Shown here: positions 15,749 to 24,451 of the stretch, piece after piece
Numbering within the stretch: position 1 is the stretch's first letter
How the letters are laid out: each line of letters begins with the position of its first letter
NCBI GenBank assembly: GCA_965249615.1
Contig: CBDFMI010000003.1
Coordinates: 3,810-67,809 of the forward strand
DNA: 64,000 bases
Reading direction: 5' to 3'
Origin: G963555815 sp965249615 [NCBI: bacterium]
GTDB taxonomy: Bacteria > UBA8248 > JACPRG01
Position numbers and translations under genes: made by a program
Notes under the pieces: model-generated
What the model was told of the DNA's origin: nothing
Databases searched by the model: none
What the model saw: only the letters and a program-made list of their open reading frames with translations

Positions 15749-18700
15749 GCGCCTTGGCTGAACCCGCTCTTTGCACGCGAGGGGACTGGACGCGGATCTC
15801 GGACCAGGCGAAGCGCGTTCGTGTAGTGGGCCTCTCCCGGCCGGCACGGGCCTGTTATCTGATGGCCCTCCTCCAGGATTCCCGGCGCCCCCTCTTGGTG
15901 GTCACCCCCTCTGACGCCGCCTGCCACAGCCTCTATCAAGACCTCCTCTTCTTTGCCGGGACCTGCGAGACGAACTCGGCTGGAGAAGGGCCGCCAGGCG
16001 ACACTTTTTGTGTCCACGCCTTCCCTTCGTGGGAGCTCTCGCCTCTTGAACCCCTCTCTCCGAGCCCGGAGGTAGTCGGGCAGCGACTTTCGGCCCTGGC
16101 GGCCTGGGCAAAGGGGGAGGCGGCCGTGACCGTGGCCTCTCTTGCCGCGCTGGCGCAGCGGGTCATCCCGGCCAAAAAATTTCTCGCAGAGGCATTGACC
16201 CTCATTCCGGGCAAGACCCTGGACCGGGATGAACTCCTGCGACGCCTCTCGGAAGGGGGCTATGAGCGAGTCCCCCTGGTGGAGGAGAAGGGGGAATACG
16301 CCGTTCGGGGGGGCATCGTGGACATCTTTTGCCCTCAGGCAGCCCTTCCCGTTCGGGTGGAATTTGACGAGGAGGGGGTCGAATCCCTCCGTCATTTCAA
16401 CGTCTCTGAGCAGCGGTCCGTCGGTCAGGCGGGACGGGTGGACATCCTCTCGGCCCGGGAATTCTTCCTGGGGCAAGCCGCTCGCCTTCGAGGTGCCGAT
16501 CGGTTGAGGCAGTGGGCCAACCGGCGCGGGGAGACCGACCGGGGCAAATATCTGGCCGACCGCCTCACCGAAGAGGGCCACTTCCCCGGCGTCGAGAATT
16601 TTTTGCCTCTCTTCTTCGACGATCTAGAAGTGCCCCTCGAAGGTTTATCTGGGGAGGCTATTGCGATCCTGGATGAGCCGCATGAGTTTGCCGAGGCGGA
16701 GGCGGTGAGATGGGACGCCCTCGAGGAGACGGCCCGCTCTCCGTCGGTGGAACCGTTGCCTTTTCCCCTGGACGAGTATTCCCTTCCTCCCGGACGCGTC
16801 CTCGAGACCCTTTCTGGTCGGGCCCGGCCCGGGGCTCCCCTTTTTGAGCTTCATGCCCTTGGCGTGACGGCCGAGAAGAAGGGGGGAGGTCAGCTCATCC
16901 GCGTCCTCTCTCAAGCCACGGGGGCCTTTCAGGGACACGTCCCGGACTTCATCCAGCAACTTCAGACCTGGCTGGCAGAGGGTTTTTGGGTGAGCCTTGT
17001 CGCGGCCCATCAGACCCAGGCGCTCAGGTTTCAGCAGATCTTGAAGGAGAACGATTTAGGGGCAGAGGTGATGGAAGGGGGGAGGGGATCCCTCCTGGAC
17101 GGAGCTGAAGGGGCTGGCCTCGACATCCGGGTGGGTCGCCTCTCCGAGGGGTTTATCCTCCCTTCCTTTCGGCGAGTCTTCCTGCGAGAGGAGGAGGTCT
17201 TTTACACCCCTGTTCGCAGTCGGCCTCGGTCGGCCCCCAAGAAACAGGCCTTTGAGGCCGGCTTCCGGGATCTCACCCCAGGGGACTATCTGGTCCACCG
17301 GGAGTATGGAATCGGTCTCTACCAAGGGGTGGAGGGTTTCGGTCTGGGAGGACAAGAGGGGGAGTTCCTGCGGGTGGACTACGCCGGCGGGGACAAACTC
17401 TATGTCCCCATGGACCATTTGCACTTGGTCCAGAAATATCTCGGGGCGGGGCAGGGCAGGCCCCGGATGGACCGGCTTGGGGGGATGGCCTGGCAGCGGT
17501 TGAAAGGTCGGGTCAAGGCCTCGGTCAAGTCCATGGCTCAGGGCCTTTTGCGCTTGACGGCAGAGCGCCAGGTGACCCCGGGTTTTGCCTTTTCCCCCGA
17601 CGACCACTGGAGTCAGGAGTTCGCCGCCGCCTTCCCTTACGAGGAGACCCCCGACCAGCGTCAGGCCATCCTGGATGTCGTGGAGGATTTGGAGCGCCCC
17701 CGCCCCATGGATCGTCTGATCTGCGGGGACGTGGGCTATGGGAAGACCGAAGTGGCCATGCGCGCAGCCTTCAAGGTGGTATTGGACAAGAAGCAGGTGG
17801 CCATCCTGGTGCCTACGACCGTCCTTGCCCAACAGCACTTTCAGACCCTTCAGGAACGTTTTTCGGCCTATCCCGTCACGGTCGAACTCCTCTCGCGTTT
17901 TCGCTCCGCAAGCGAGCAGGCCGGGGTCCTAAGGGGCCTCGAGGGAGGCTCCGTCGACATCGTCATCGGGACCCACCGTCTCCTTCAAGCCGATGTCCGA
18001 TTTCGAGACTTGGGACTCATCGTTGTTGACGAGGAGCAACGGTTTGGGGTCACCCATAAGGAGAAGCTGAAACTCCTTAGAAAGACGGCGGACATTCTCA
18101 CCCTCACGGCGACTCCCATCCCCCGCACCCTTCACATGGGCCTCCTTGGGATCCGAGACCTCAGCGTCATCAATACCCCTCCCGCCGACCGCTTGGCCAT
18201 TCGCACCTACGTGACCCCCTTTAGTGATCGCGTTATCCGGGAGGCCCTCACCCGGGAGATGCACCGGGGGGGACAGATATTCTTCGTCCATCCCTGGGTG
18301 GAGAATATCGGTGCCGTGGCCCGTTACCTCCGCCGTCTTGTCCCTGGCCTCTCACTGGGCATTGCCCACGGCAAGATGCGGGAGCGGCAGCTCGAGGAGG
18401 CGATGATGCGATTTGTGTCGGGAGAGCACCGCGTCCTCCTCTGCACCAGCATCATTGAAAATGGTCTGGACATCCCGACCGCCAACACCATCCTCGTCAA
18501 CCGGGCAGACCGCTACGGTCTCGCCCAGCTCTATCAGCTCCGGGGCCGAGTGGGCCGGGGGAGCCAGCAGGCCTACGCCTATTTCCTCGTCCCGCCAGGC
18601 CGGGTGATGACCCACTCGGCCCGAAGGCGCCTGAAGGCCTCAGAGGAACTGGGTGATCTCGGCTCGGGCTTTCGCCTGGCCGCCCGGGACCTGGAGATCC

Positions 18701-19263
18701 GGGGCGCGGGGAACATCATAGGTCCTGAGCAGTCCGGCCATGTCGCCGCCGTCGGTTTTGACCTCTACTGCCAATTGATGGAAGAGGCCACCCAAGAGCT
18801 GAGGGGGGTGTCGGCCGAGCCTCGAGGAGAACCGGAGCTGACCCTGGGACTGGTGGGGAGTCTGCCGGAAGCGTATGTGCCCCCCACAAACCAGCGTCTT
18901 GAGCTCTACCGGGAGGTGGCTCGAACCCGGACCACAGGAGAGCTGGCGGAGCTCAGGCGTGCCCTGGCCGACCGTTTTGGGCCGCTTCCGCCCGAGGCCG
19001 AAATCCTCTTTCAGGTTGCCGAGATACGAATCTTGGCCTCTCGCTGCCGCGTCGAGCGTGTGAAGGTGGAGGGGGAACAGGTCACCTTCGTGGCGGCTCC
19101 AGGGGAGTACAATCTCACCCGTGAGTTCCTGGCTTTTCCCGGTCTTCAGTTCGTCGATGAGCGGACCTTTCGGCTCCCCGTCGGCGAGACCCCAGAGGAC
19201 CGCTTTTCAACGCTGAAGGGGGCGTTGATCGCCTTTGAAGGTTGTGTTAACGTGGGAACCTGA
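15745..19263 (+). CDS. mfd: Transcription-repair coupling factor
   Basis: Mfd removes RNA polymerase stalled at DNA damage and recruits UvrA. At 1172 residues it is full length. Order: a UvrB-like N-terminal module, a CarD-like RNA polymerase interaction domain at about 510-590 (GDYLVHREYGIGLYQGVEGF), a RecG-like helicase with Walker A GDVGYGKTEVA at about 661 and a DEEQ box at about 762, QLRGRVGRG, and the TRCF C-terminal domain. The start is probably TTG 15745, which overlaps the aroE stop as TTGA; there is no strong ribosome site, so a start a few codons later is possible. Confidence 0.96.
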   Translation: MSALAEPALCTRGDWTRISDQAKRVRVVGLSRPARACYLMALLQDSRRPLLVVTPSDAACHSLYQDLLFFAGTCETNSAGEGPPGDTFCVHAFPSWELSPLEPLSPSPEVVGQRLSALAAWAKGEAAVTVASLAALAQRVIPAKKFLAEALTLIPGKTLDRDELLRRLSEGGYERVPLVEEKGEYAVRGGIVDIFCPQAALPVRVEFDEEGVESLRHFNVSEQRSVGQAGRVDILSAREFFLGQAARLRGADRLRQWANRRGETDRGKYLADRLTEEGHFPGVENFLPLFFDDLEVPLEGLSGEAIAILDEPHEFAEAEAVRWDALEETARSPSVEPLPFPLDEYSLPPGRVLETLSGRARPGAPLFELHALGVTAEKKGGGQLIRVLSQATGAFQGHVPDFIQQLQTWLAEGFWVSLVAAHQTQALRFQQILKENDLGAEVMEGGRGSLLDGAEGAGLDIRVGRLSEGFILPSFRRVFLREEEVFYTPVRSRPRSAPKKQAFEAGFRDLTPGDYLVHREYGIGLYQGVEGFGLGGQEGEFLRVDYAGGDKLYVPMDHLHLVQKYLGAGQGRPRMDRLGGMAWQRLKGRVKASVKSMAQGLLRLTAERQVTPGFAFSPDDHWSQEFAAAFPYEETPDQRQAILDVVEDLERPRPMDRLICGDVGYGKTEVAMRAAFKVVLDKKQVAILVPTTVLAQQHFQTLQERFSAYPVTVELLSRFRSASEQAGVLRGLEGGSVDIVIGTHRLLQADVRFRDLGLIVVDEEQRFGVTHKEKLKLLRKTADILTLTATPIPRTLHMGLLGIRDLSVINTPPADRLAIRTYVTPFSDRVIREALTREMHRGGQIFFVHPWVENIGAVARYLRRLVPGLSLGIAHGKMRERQLEEAMMRFVSGEHRVLLCTSIIENGLDIPTANTILVNRADRYGLAQLYQLRGRVGRGSQQAYAYFLVPPGRVMTHSARRRLKASEELGDLGSGFRLAARDLEIRGAGNIIGPEQSGHVAAVGFDLYCQLMEEATQELRGVSAEPRGEPELTLGLVGSLPEAYVPPTNQRLELYREVARTRTTGELAELRRALADRFGPLPPEAEILFQVAEIRILASRCRVERVKVEGEQVTFVAAPGEYNLTREFLAFPGLQFVDERTFRLPVGETPEDRFSTLKGALIAFEGCVNVGT

Positions 19264-19297
19264 GGTGGCGTTTGGGGCCATGCTGAGGAGGCTTGTG

Positions 19298-20269
19298 ATG
19301 GGGCGGTCCCGCCTAAAAATTTGGCCGGTTATTCTCCTGGTGCTCGCACTGGGTGGGCACGCGAACGCCATCGTCATCGACCGGATTGTGGCCGTCGTCA
19401 ACAAGGAGATCATCACCCTCAGCGACGTCCAGGAGGTCGCCGGCGATGAGCTTCGCGGCCTTCAGGGAAAGTTTGAGGGCGAAGAACTTGACGGGGAGAT
19501 GGAGGCTGCACAACGAAGATATCTCGACCAGCTCATCATTCGCTCCCTTCAACTCCAACGGGCTCAAGAGCTCAACATGGAAGTGACGGAGCGCGATATT
19601 GAGCTGGCCGTTGAGGATGTGAAGCAGGAGAACAACTTGACCCAGTCAACCCTGGAGACCCTCCTGGCGCGTGAGGGAATTACCTTTGATGCCTATCGCC
19701 AAAGGATCACGGAGGAGATCATGATCCGGAGGGTGATCAATTTCGAGGTCCAGGCTCGGATCGAAGTTTCGTCGGAGGAGATTGAAGACTACTACCAAGC
19801 CAACGCCGCCGATTTCCTGCCCCCTGAGCAGCTTCGGGCAAGTCACATCCTGGTGGTGGCCCCGCAAAATGGGGATGGGGTTGAGGCTCTTGAGGCCGAG
19901 GCTCGGGCCGAAGTGCTCCTTGAGCGAGCCAAATCTGGAGAGGATTTCGCAGAGCTCGCCCGGCTTCACTCTGAGGACGCCTCCGGGGCTCCGGGAGGGG
20001 ATCTTGGCCTGATCCGACGCGGGGAGATTCTCCCAGACATCGAGGCAGTCCTTTTCTCACTGCAGCAGGGTGAGATCGGCCCCCTGGTGCGGACATCCGC
20101 AGGCTATCACATTATCAAACTGACCGAGAAGACCTCGCAAGAAGCCCCTCCCTTCGAGCAGGTGTCTGATAGGATTCGAAACCATGTCTACACGGAAAAG
20201 CTTAACGTGCGCTACGAGCGCTGGCTGGAGGAACTGAAGAAGAAGGCCTACATCGAGGTGTCTATGTGA
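19298..20269 (+). CDS. SurA-like periplasmic peptidyl-prolyl isomerase/chaperone
   Basis: A 323-residue secreted parvulin of the SurA type, which helps outer-membrane proteins fold. A signal peptide (about 1-24, ending HANA) is followed by the SurA N-terminal pattern IVIDRIVAVVNKEIITLSDV, a helical chaperone domain and one PpiC domain (about 175-275, with ASHILV, GGDLGLI and GYHIIKL). SurA of enteric bacteria has two PpiC domains; this one has one. ATG 19298 is chosen because AGGAGG stands six bases upstream; ATG 19235 lies inside mfd. Confidence 0.88.
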   Translation: MGRSRLKIWPVILLVLALGGHANAIVIDRIVAVVNKEIITLSDVQEVAGDELRGLQGKFEGEELDGEMEAAQRRYLDQLIIRSLQLQRAQELNMEVTERDIELAVEDVKQENNLTQSTLETLLAREGITFDAYRQRITEEIMIRRVINFEVQARIEVSSEEIEDYYQANAADFLPPEQLRASHILVVAPQNGDGVEALEAEARAEVLLERAKSGEDFAELARLHSEDASGAPGGDLGLIRRGEILPDIEAVLFSLQQGEIGPLVRTSAGYHIIKLTEKTSQEAPPFEQVSDRIRNHVYTEKLNVRYERWLEELKKKAYIEVSM

Positions 20270-20276
20270 GGCCTTC

Positions 20277-20537
20277 ATGCGCCTGGACGCCTATCTGAAG
20301 ACGGCGGGGCTCGTTAAGCGGCGAAGCTTGGCGAGAGAGTTTTGCGAGGCGGGGGCCATTCGGGTGAATGGCCGCTTGGCCAAGGCGGGCAAAGATCTTC
20401 GGCTGGGAGACAAGGTCACCGTGGAGACGTGGGGGCGATACCTCCTCTTGGAGGTCACCTCGCTTCCCTTGGAATCATCGCCAAAGGGAAGAAAGGTGGA
20501 GTATCGTGTCCTCAAGGAGCGGCGCAAGGAGGGTTGA
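20277..20537 (+). CDS. S4-domain RNA-binding protein (Hsp15/RqcP-like)
   Basis: An 86-residue protein made of one S4 RNA-binding fold: MRLDAYLKTAGLVKRRSLA, then FCEAGAIRVNGRLAKAGKDL and LGDKVTVE. The family contains Hsp15 (HslR) and RqcP, which bind 50S subunits carrying stalled nascent chains; which of the two it resembles more cannot be settled here. It follows the surA-like gene by 7 bp and is probably co-transcribed. Confidence 0.85.
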   Translation: MRLDAYLKTAGLVKRRSLAREFCEAGAIRVNGRLAKAGKDLRLGDKVTVETWGRYLLLEVTSLPLESSPKGRKVEYRVLKERRKEG

Positions 20538-20591
20538 GACCGGGCAGTCCTGAAGGGCGCGGCTGAACGCTTGGATGGGCTGAGGGATCGC

Positions 20592-20606
20592 GGCTCCCGA
20601 GAGGCC
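20592..20606 (+). promoter_or_regulatory. PyrR-binding-loop-like hairpin in the pyrB leader
   Basis: The core TCCCGAGAGGC (20595-20605) matches the UCCNGNGAGGY heart of the PyrR binding site (recalled consensus ARUCCNGNGAGGYU), and flanking GGCU and GGCC can pair. The outer pair positions differ from consensus. It lies directly upstream of an antiterminator/terminator pair and 82 bp before pyrB, the arrangement expected of pyrimidine-responsive attenuation. pyrR itself is not in the window. Confidence 0.4.
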
Positions 20607-20613
20607 ACCGGAA

Positions 20614-20655
20614 GGGGAAATCCCCTCGCGCGATAAGCGGTGAGGGGTTTTTTTT
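20614..20655 (+). terminator. Terminator/attenuator upstream of pyrB with competing hairpin
   Basis: CCCCTC (20622-20627) pairs with GAGGGG (20642-20647), followed by eight T (20648-20655): a good intrinsic terminator. GGGG at 20614-20617 can instead pair with CCCC 20622-20625, which would break the terminator. Only 32 bp separate the T-run from the pyrB ATG and I see no promoter there, so pyrB expression probably depends on read-through. Confidence 0.65.
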
Positions 20656-20687
20656 GAGCGTCAGTGGGTGAATCAAGAAGTGGAACG

Positions 20688-22145
20688 ATGAGCCTTCAAA
20701 GTCGAGACCTCATCCGGATAGACGATCTCACCAACGCTGAGATCGAGACCGTCCTCGCGGTCGCCACGGAGATGGAGGAGGGGATCCGGGACCAGGCCCA
20801 CCGGTGTCCCGGCGCCATCCTGGCCACACTCTTCTTCGAGCCCAGCACGCGGACGCGTCTGTCCTTCGAGGCGGCCATCTGCCGCCTGGGGGGGAAGATC
20901 ATCAGTGTGGCGGAGATGAGGACCACCTCTCTTGCCAAGGGGGAAAGCCTGGCCGATACGGCGCGCGTCGTGGGCCACTACGCCGACGTCGTCGTCGTTC
21001 GCCATCCATGGGAAGGCTCCGCCCGGCTGATGGCGGATTTCTCCGACGCCCCCGTGATTAACGGGGGAGACGGCGGTCACGAGCATCCCACCCAGACTCT
21101 TTGCGACCTCTACACCTTGAGGCGGGAGAAGGGTCGGCTGACCGGCCTGAACGTCGCCCTTTGTGGTGACCTTCTCCATGGCCGGACCATCCATTCCCTC
21201 GCCTACGCCCTGGCCCGCTTTGGGGCCAACATCCTCTGCCTGCCGGGGAAGGGATTGGGGCTCCCAGACGATGTGAAACAAAAACTCCAGGTGGACTATA
21301 GGTGTCGCCCCGAGATCCCCCGATTTGGTCAGGCCCGTCAGGGCGGAGATGTCCGCTCGGTCCTCTCCGGTTCCGACGTGGTGGTCCTGACCCCTAGCCG
21401 CCCTCACCAGCTTTCTCTCTTTACAAAGGTGGAAGAGAGCATCCCTGAGATCGCATCCCGCATAGATGCCCTCTACGTGACTCGCGCACAGAAGGAGCGT
21501 TTCGAGACCTCTCCTGACGCGAAAGGAACCGAGGAGGAGGCCAGGCAGGACTATCCCATCGTGGACAAGGCCTTCCTGCAAGAGAAACACTTCAAGGACA
21601 CCCTGGTTCTTCACCCCCTTCCGCGGGTGGACGAGCTCTCTAGTGAGATCGACTCCGACCCGAGGAGCCGCTACTTTGAACAGGCCGCCCGGGGAGTCCC
21701 CGTTCGAATGGCCCTGCTCTCCCTCCTCCTGGGAGCGCATCCCGGGCCGAAGGCGATAGCGGCTGAAAGCCACGCGGTTTCTCCGGGCGCGGGAGACAAG
21801 TCCCTGATCTACCGCAGCCCCATCGGCGTTCGATGCGAGAACGACCAGTGTGTCTCCGTCCGCGAGAGCTCGCACGTCGTCCCTGAGTTCTGGGTCCTGG
21901 AGGGGGCCCGACCCTCGCGAAAGGGGAAACCCACGGGAGACGCTTCCCCTCGGCTGCAGTGCGTCTATTGTGATACGGACATCCAGCCGGCCTATGTGGG
22001 CCACCTGAAGAGCCGCCGCTACCGACCAGTGGATGGGTCCCTCTCTTTGGAGAGCGGGAAGTGGGTCTTCTTCTCTTCTCGAGAAGAGGCCGAGGCTCAG
22101 GGGTTCAAGCCAGCCGGGCGGGCCGGCAAAATCGAATCGGACTGA
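20688..22145 (+). CDS. pyrB: Aspartate carbamoyltransferase fused to a PyrI-type zinc domain
   Basis: The enzyme makes carbamoyl-aspartate, the committed step of pyrimidine synthesis. Residues about 1-325 are a complete catalytic chain: FFEPSTRTRLSFEAA (carbamoyl phosphate), GGDGGHEHPTQTLCDL and LHPLPRVDELSSEIDSDP. The extra C-terminus carries Cys383-x4-Cys388 and Cys425-x2-Cys428, the spacing of the zinc site of the regulatory chain PyrI, but the nucleotide-binding half of PyrI is missing. The last 50 residues (WVFFSSREEAEAQGFKPAG) look like an Ada-type zinc module without its cysteines. ATG 20688 gives a normal N-terminus; GTG 20664 is upstream. Feedback by nucleotides through PyrI would not be expected. 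Confidence 0.9.
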   Translation: MSLQSRDLIRIDDLTNAEIETVLAVATEMEEGIRDQAHRCPGAILATLFFEPSTRTRLSFEAAICRLGGKIISVAEMRTTSLAKGESLADTARVVGHYADVVVVRHPWEGSARLMADFSDAPVINGGDGGHEHPTQTLCDLYTLRREKGRLTGLNVALCGDLLHGRTIHSLAYALARFGANILCLPGKGLGLPDDVKQKLQVDYRCRPEIPRFGQARQGGDVRSVLSGSDVVVLTPSRPHQLSLFTKVEESIPEIASRIDALYVTRAQKERFETSPDAKGTEEEARQDYPIVDKAFLQEKHFKDTLVLHPLPRVDELSSEIDSDPRSRYFEQAARGVPVRMALLSLLLGAHPGPKAIAAESHAVSPGAGDKSLIYRSPIGVRCENDQCVSVRESSHVVPEFWVLEGARPSRKGKPTGDASPRLQCVYCDTDIQPAYVGHLKSRRYRPVDGSLSLESGKWVFFSSREEAEAQGFKPAGRAGKIESD

Positions 22146-22149
22146 CGAG

Positions 22150-23061
22150 ATGCAACAGGGACCTTTTCGAAGGTTCCTCTGGCCTCGAATCCAAACGCGA
22201 CCCCCCCTCTTTTTGTCTCTTCGCCTCGTGTTCGCCCTGCTGGCCCTCCCGCTGGTGGGCGTGGGGCACGTCCCCCTTCTTCGTGTCCACTTCCTGGACG
22301 CGGGGCGAGGCGACTGCATCCTCCTTGAGCCCGCTCAGGGCCGGCCTGTGCTCCTCGATGGCTGCCATCCGGAGCGCTGGCAAGAAGTCCGGGCTTATCT
22401 GATGAAGGTCGGGGTGAAGAGGTTGTCCCTCGCCATCGCCACCCACCCCCATCGCGATCATCTTGGGGGGATAGCGAAGACCCTTCTCTTATTTCCAGCC
22501 GATGAGGTGTGGGAAAATGGGGCGGACGGAGACACTGAAGAGGTGCGCAGAGAGGTGAGGCGGGTGAGGAGTCGCGCGAAGGTCGTCCGAAGTGGGGAGA
22601 TCTGGGACCATCCGGCGGGACTCAGGCTTGAGGTCCTCTCCCCGGCAGATCCCCTTTGGGATGACCTCAATGAAGACTCCTTGGTCATCCGAGCGACTTA
22701 TGGCGCCGTCCGTTTCCTTTTCACAGGCGACATCGGGAGGGGGAGAAAACAGGCGCTCCTCAAGGGTCTGGCTAGAGATCTGGAGAGCGACGTCCTGAAG
22801 GTGAGTCACCATGGATTCGGCGGGGATTTTGATGGGGAGTTCCTTCAGGCGGTCATGCCCAAAGTGGCCATCATCACCAACGGGCCGGGGGATCACGTGG
22901 GGCCTCCTTCCCCAGAGATCCTCGACGCTCTTGGGGAAGAAGGGGCGGCCGTCTGTTGGACGGGCCGGGACGGCACGGTCATTGTCCAGTCAGACGGAAA
23001 CACCTTTGAGATTATCGCAGAGCGAAAGAAAGACACTTCTCTGGGTGAGGTTGGGCGGTGA
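22150..23061 (+). CDS. ComEC-like metallo-beta-lactamase-fold hydrolase, exported
   Basis: A 303-residue protein with a basic N-terminus and a hydrophobic segment (about 18-37), so it is membrane-anchored or secreted. The fold motifs are FLDAGRGDCILLE (in ComEC, DVGQGDS), THPHRDHLGG (metal ligands), the FTGDIG aspartate and the SHHG block. It resembles the soluble hydrolase domain of ComEC, which degrades the non-transported DNA strand, but lacks the channel domain. The substrate is unknown. ATG 22150 is four bases after the pyrB stop, so the two genes are likely co-transcribed. Confidence 0.82.
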   Translation: MQQGPFRRFLWPRIQTRPPLFLSLRLVFALLALPLVGVGHVPLLRVHFLDAGRGDCILLEPAQGRPVLLDGCHPERWQEVRAYLMKVGVKRLSLAIATHPHRDHLGGIAKTLLLFPADEVWENGADGDTEEVRREVRRVRSRAKVVRSGEIWDHPAGLRLEVLSPADPLWDDLNEDSLVIRATYGAVRFLFTGDIGRGRKQALLKGLARDLESDVLKVSHHGFGGDFDGEFLQAVMPKVAIITNGPGDHVGPPSPEILDALGEEGAAVCWTGRDGTVIVQSDGNTFEIIAERKKDTSLGEVGR

Positions 23062-23516
23062 ACCCTTGGTTTTTGGCGAAAAAGAGCTCTCTGGTTCTTG
23101 TTCTTTTCCTCGCCTTGGGGTCTCTTGGGGCAGAAGGTGTTTTCTCTCTTTCTCCTCCCGTGGCCTGGGGTCAGAGGGCGAGACTTCAAGCCGAGGAGGC
23201 CTTCAATCGGAAACTCTCCGGGGTCTTCCTCACGGCCGAGGGGCGGGTCCTGCGGATCCTCTCTGAGGACAGGGAAGGCGCTCCCCATCAGCGCTTCATC
23301 CTTCGTCTTTCCTCGGGGCACACGCTCCTCGTCCTGCACAACATCGCCGTCTCCACTGCCGTCCCGCTGACCGAGGGAGGCTGGCTCAGGGTCCGTGGAG
23401 AATATCGCTGGAATGAAAAAGGCGGGCTCCTCCACTTCACCCACCAGCCGAGGGGCCAGCCCCGGGGAGAGATCGGCGGATGGATCGTCACCGAGGATGG
23501 TAGACTCTACCGGTGA
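23058..23516 (+). CDS. DUF3465 secreted protein
   Basis: A 152-residue protein with a signal peptide (about 1-38). The rest matches DUF3465 as I know it: HQRFILRLSSGHTLLVLHNI, the GGWLRVRGEYRWNEKGG block and HFTHQPRG. It is probably a small OB-like beta barrel in the periplasm; its function is unknown. GTG 23058 overlaps the stop of the ComEC-like gene as GTGA, so the two are translationally coupled and may work together. Confidence 0.78.
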   Translation: MNPWFLAKKSSLVLVLFLALGSLGAEGVFSLSPPVAWGQRARLQAEEAFNRKLSGVFLTAEGRVLRILSEDREGAPHQRFILRLSSGHTLLVLHNIAVSTAVPLTEGGWLRVRGEYRWNEKGGLLHFTHQPRGQPRGEIGGWIVTEDGRLYR

Positions 23517-23593
23517 TCTTCGTCTAGACTAAGAGTCCTGATGGAACCCGGGTTCTGATCTAAACAATCCAAACAGAAAGGGGGTGAGACTCA

Positions 23594-24451
23594 GTGGAAT
23601 ACTGGTTTGAGTTCTGGTACATGTTTCCCATTGCTATCGGCTTCTGACTACTGGCCTGAATCTCCAGTGTGGAGGGAGCCGTGTTGTTCACCCCATTTTT
23701 CATATTAGTCCTTCCCCTGATTAGCGGGAAGGTGATCCATCCGGTGGAAGCTATCTTCCTTAGCCTCATCATCGAGGTTTTCGGGTTCGGAAGCGCCACT
23801 TTGGGATACTTGCGACAGAAGGTCATTGACTTTCCCATCATGGGCTTCGTCCTGGCGGTGAGCGTCCCCGTTTCGGTCCTCATCTCTCTCTTTGCCCATC
23901 GGGTCCCTGAGGGGATCCTTCTCTTTGTCCTGGGTTTGACCCTGCTCACGCTGGCCGCCTTGATGTTCTCTGCGCACCTAAAGACTGAGATACAGGTCGA
24001 TCCCAGCTCCTCTCCCTACGTCAGACGACTTTCGGATTCTCAGGGCCGTTCCTACGTTTATGCCTTCCGACGGACCCCGCTCGGGGTCTTCATCTCGGCC
24101 CTTGGGGGCCTCTTCGTGGGTCTTGTGGGGATTGGGGTGGGGGAGTTCAAGACCACCTATTTTGTGATCGGGCAAAAGATGCCGCCTCGGGTGGCTGTGG
24201 CGACGGCCGTCCCGATCGTGATGGGGACGGTGACGGCGGCCGTTGTAACGAGGCTTTATGTCACCGGAACGGGGATTGCCGACTTTCAGGTCCCGTGGAA
24301 CATCGCCGCTATGTGTGTCCCGGCGGTCCTCTTGGGAGGCCAGATCGCCCCCCTCATCAACCGCCACCTCAACCCTGGGACCATCCGGATCGTCCTCTTT
24401 CTCCTCTTCACCTTAGTGGGGGCCACCCTCATCCTGAGGGGCTTTCTCTAA
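23594..24451 (+). CDS. TauE/SafE-family transporter with two in-frame TGA codons in helix 1
   Basis: The family exports sulfite, sulfoacetate or similar anions. From GTG 23594, preceded by a good AGGGGGTGAG ribosome site, the frame gives VEYWFEFWYMFPIAIGF, the family N-terminus. It then meets TGA at 23645-23647 and again at 23657-23659, and continues without loss of register as ISSVEGAVLFTPFFIL through about eight membrane helices to the end. From the second TGA to the stop there are 263 codons. A conventional call would begin at GTG 23669, which has no ribosome site and lacks helix 1. I saw no convincing SECIS for either TGA. Options are a pseudogene, recoding or base errors. Confidence 0.75.

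Noticed and set aside
20673-22319. 548-residue open frame on the minus strand across pyrB
   Set aside because: It is antisense to a gene with all aspartate carbamoyltransferase motifs; high GC keeps the opposite strand open. No family features.
23645-23659. TauE homologue as a double selenoprotein
   Set aside because: Neither TGA lies at a known catalytic Cys. The nearest hairpin with a suitable loop is about right for the first TGA only and is weak, so I report the codons but not a selenoprotein call.
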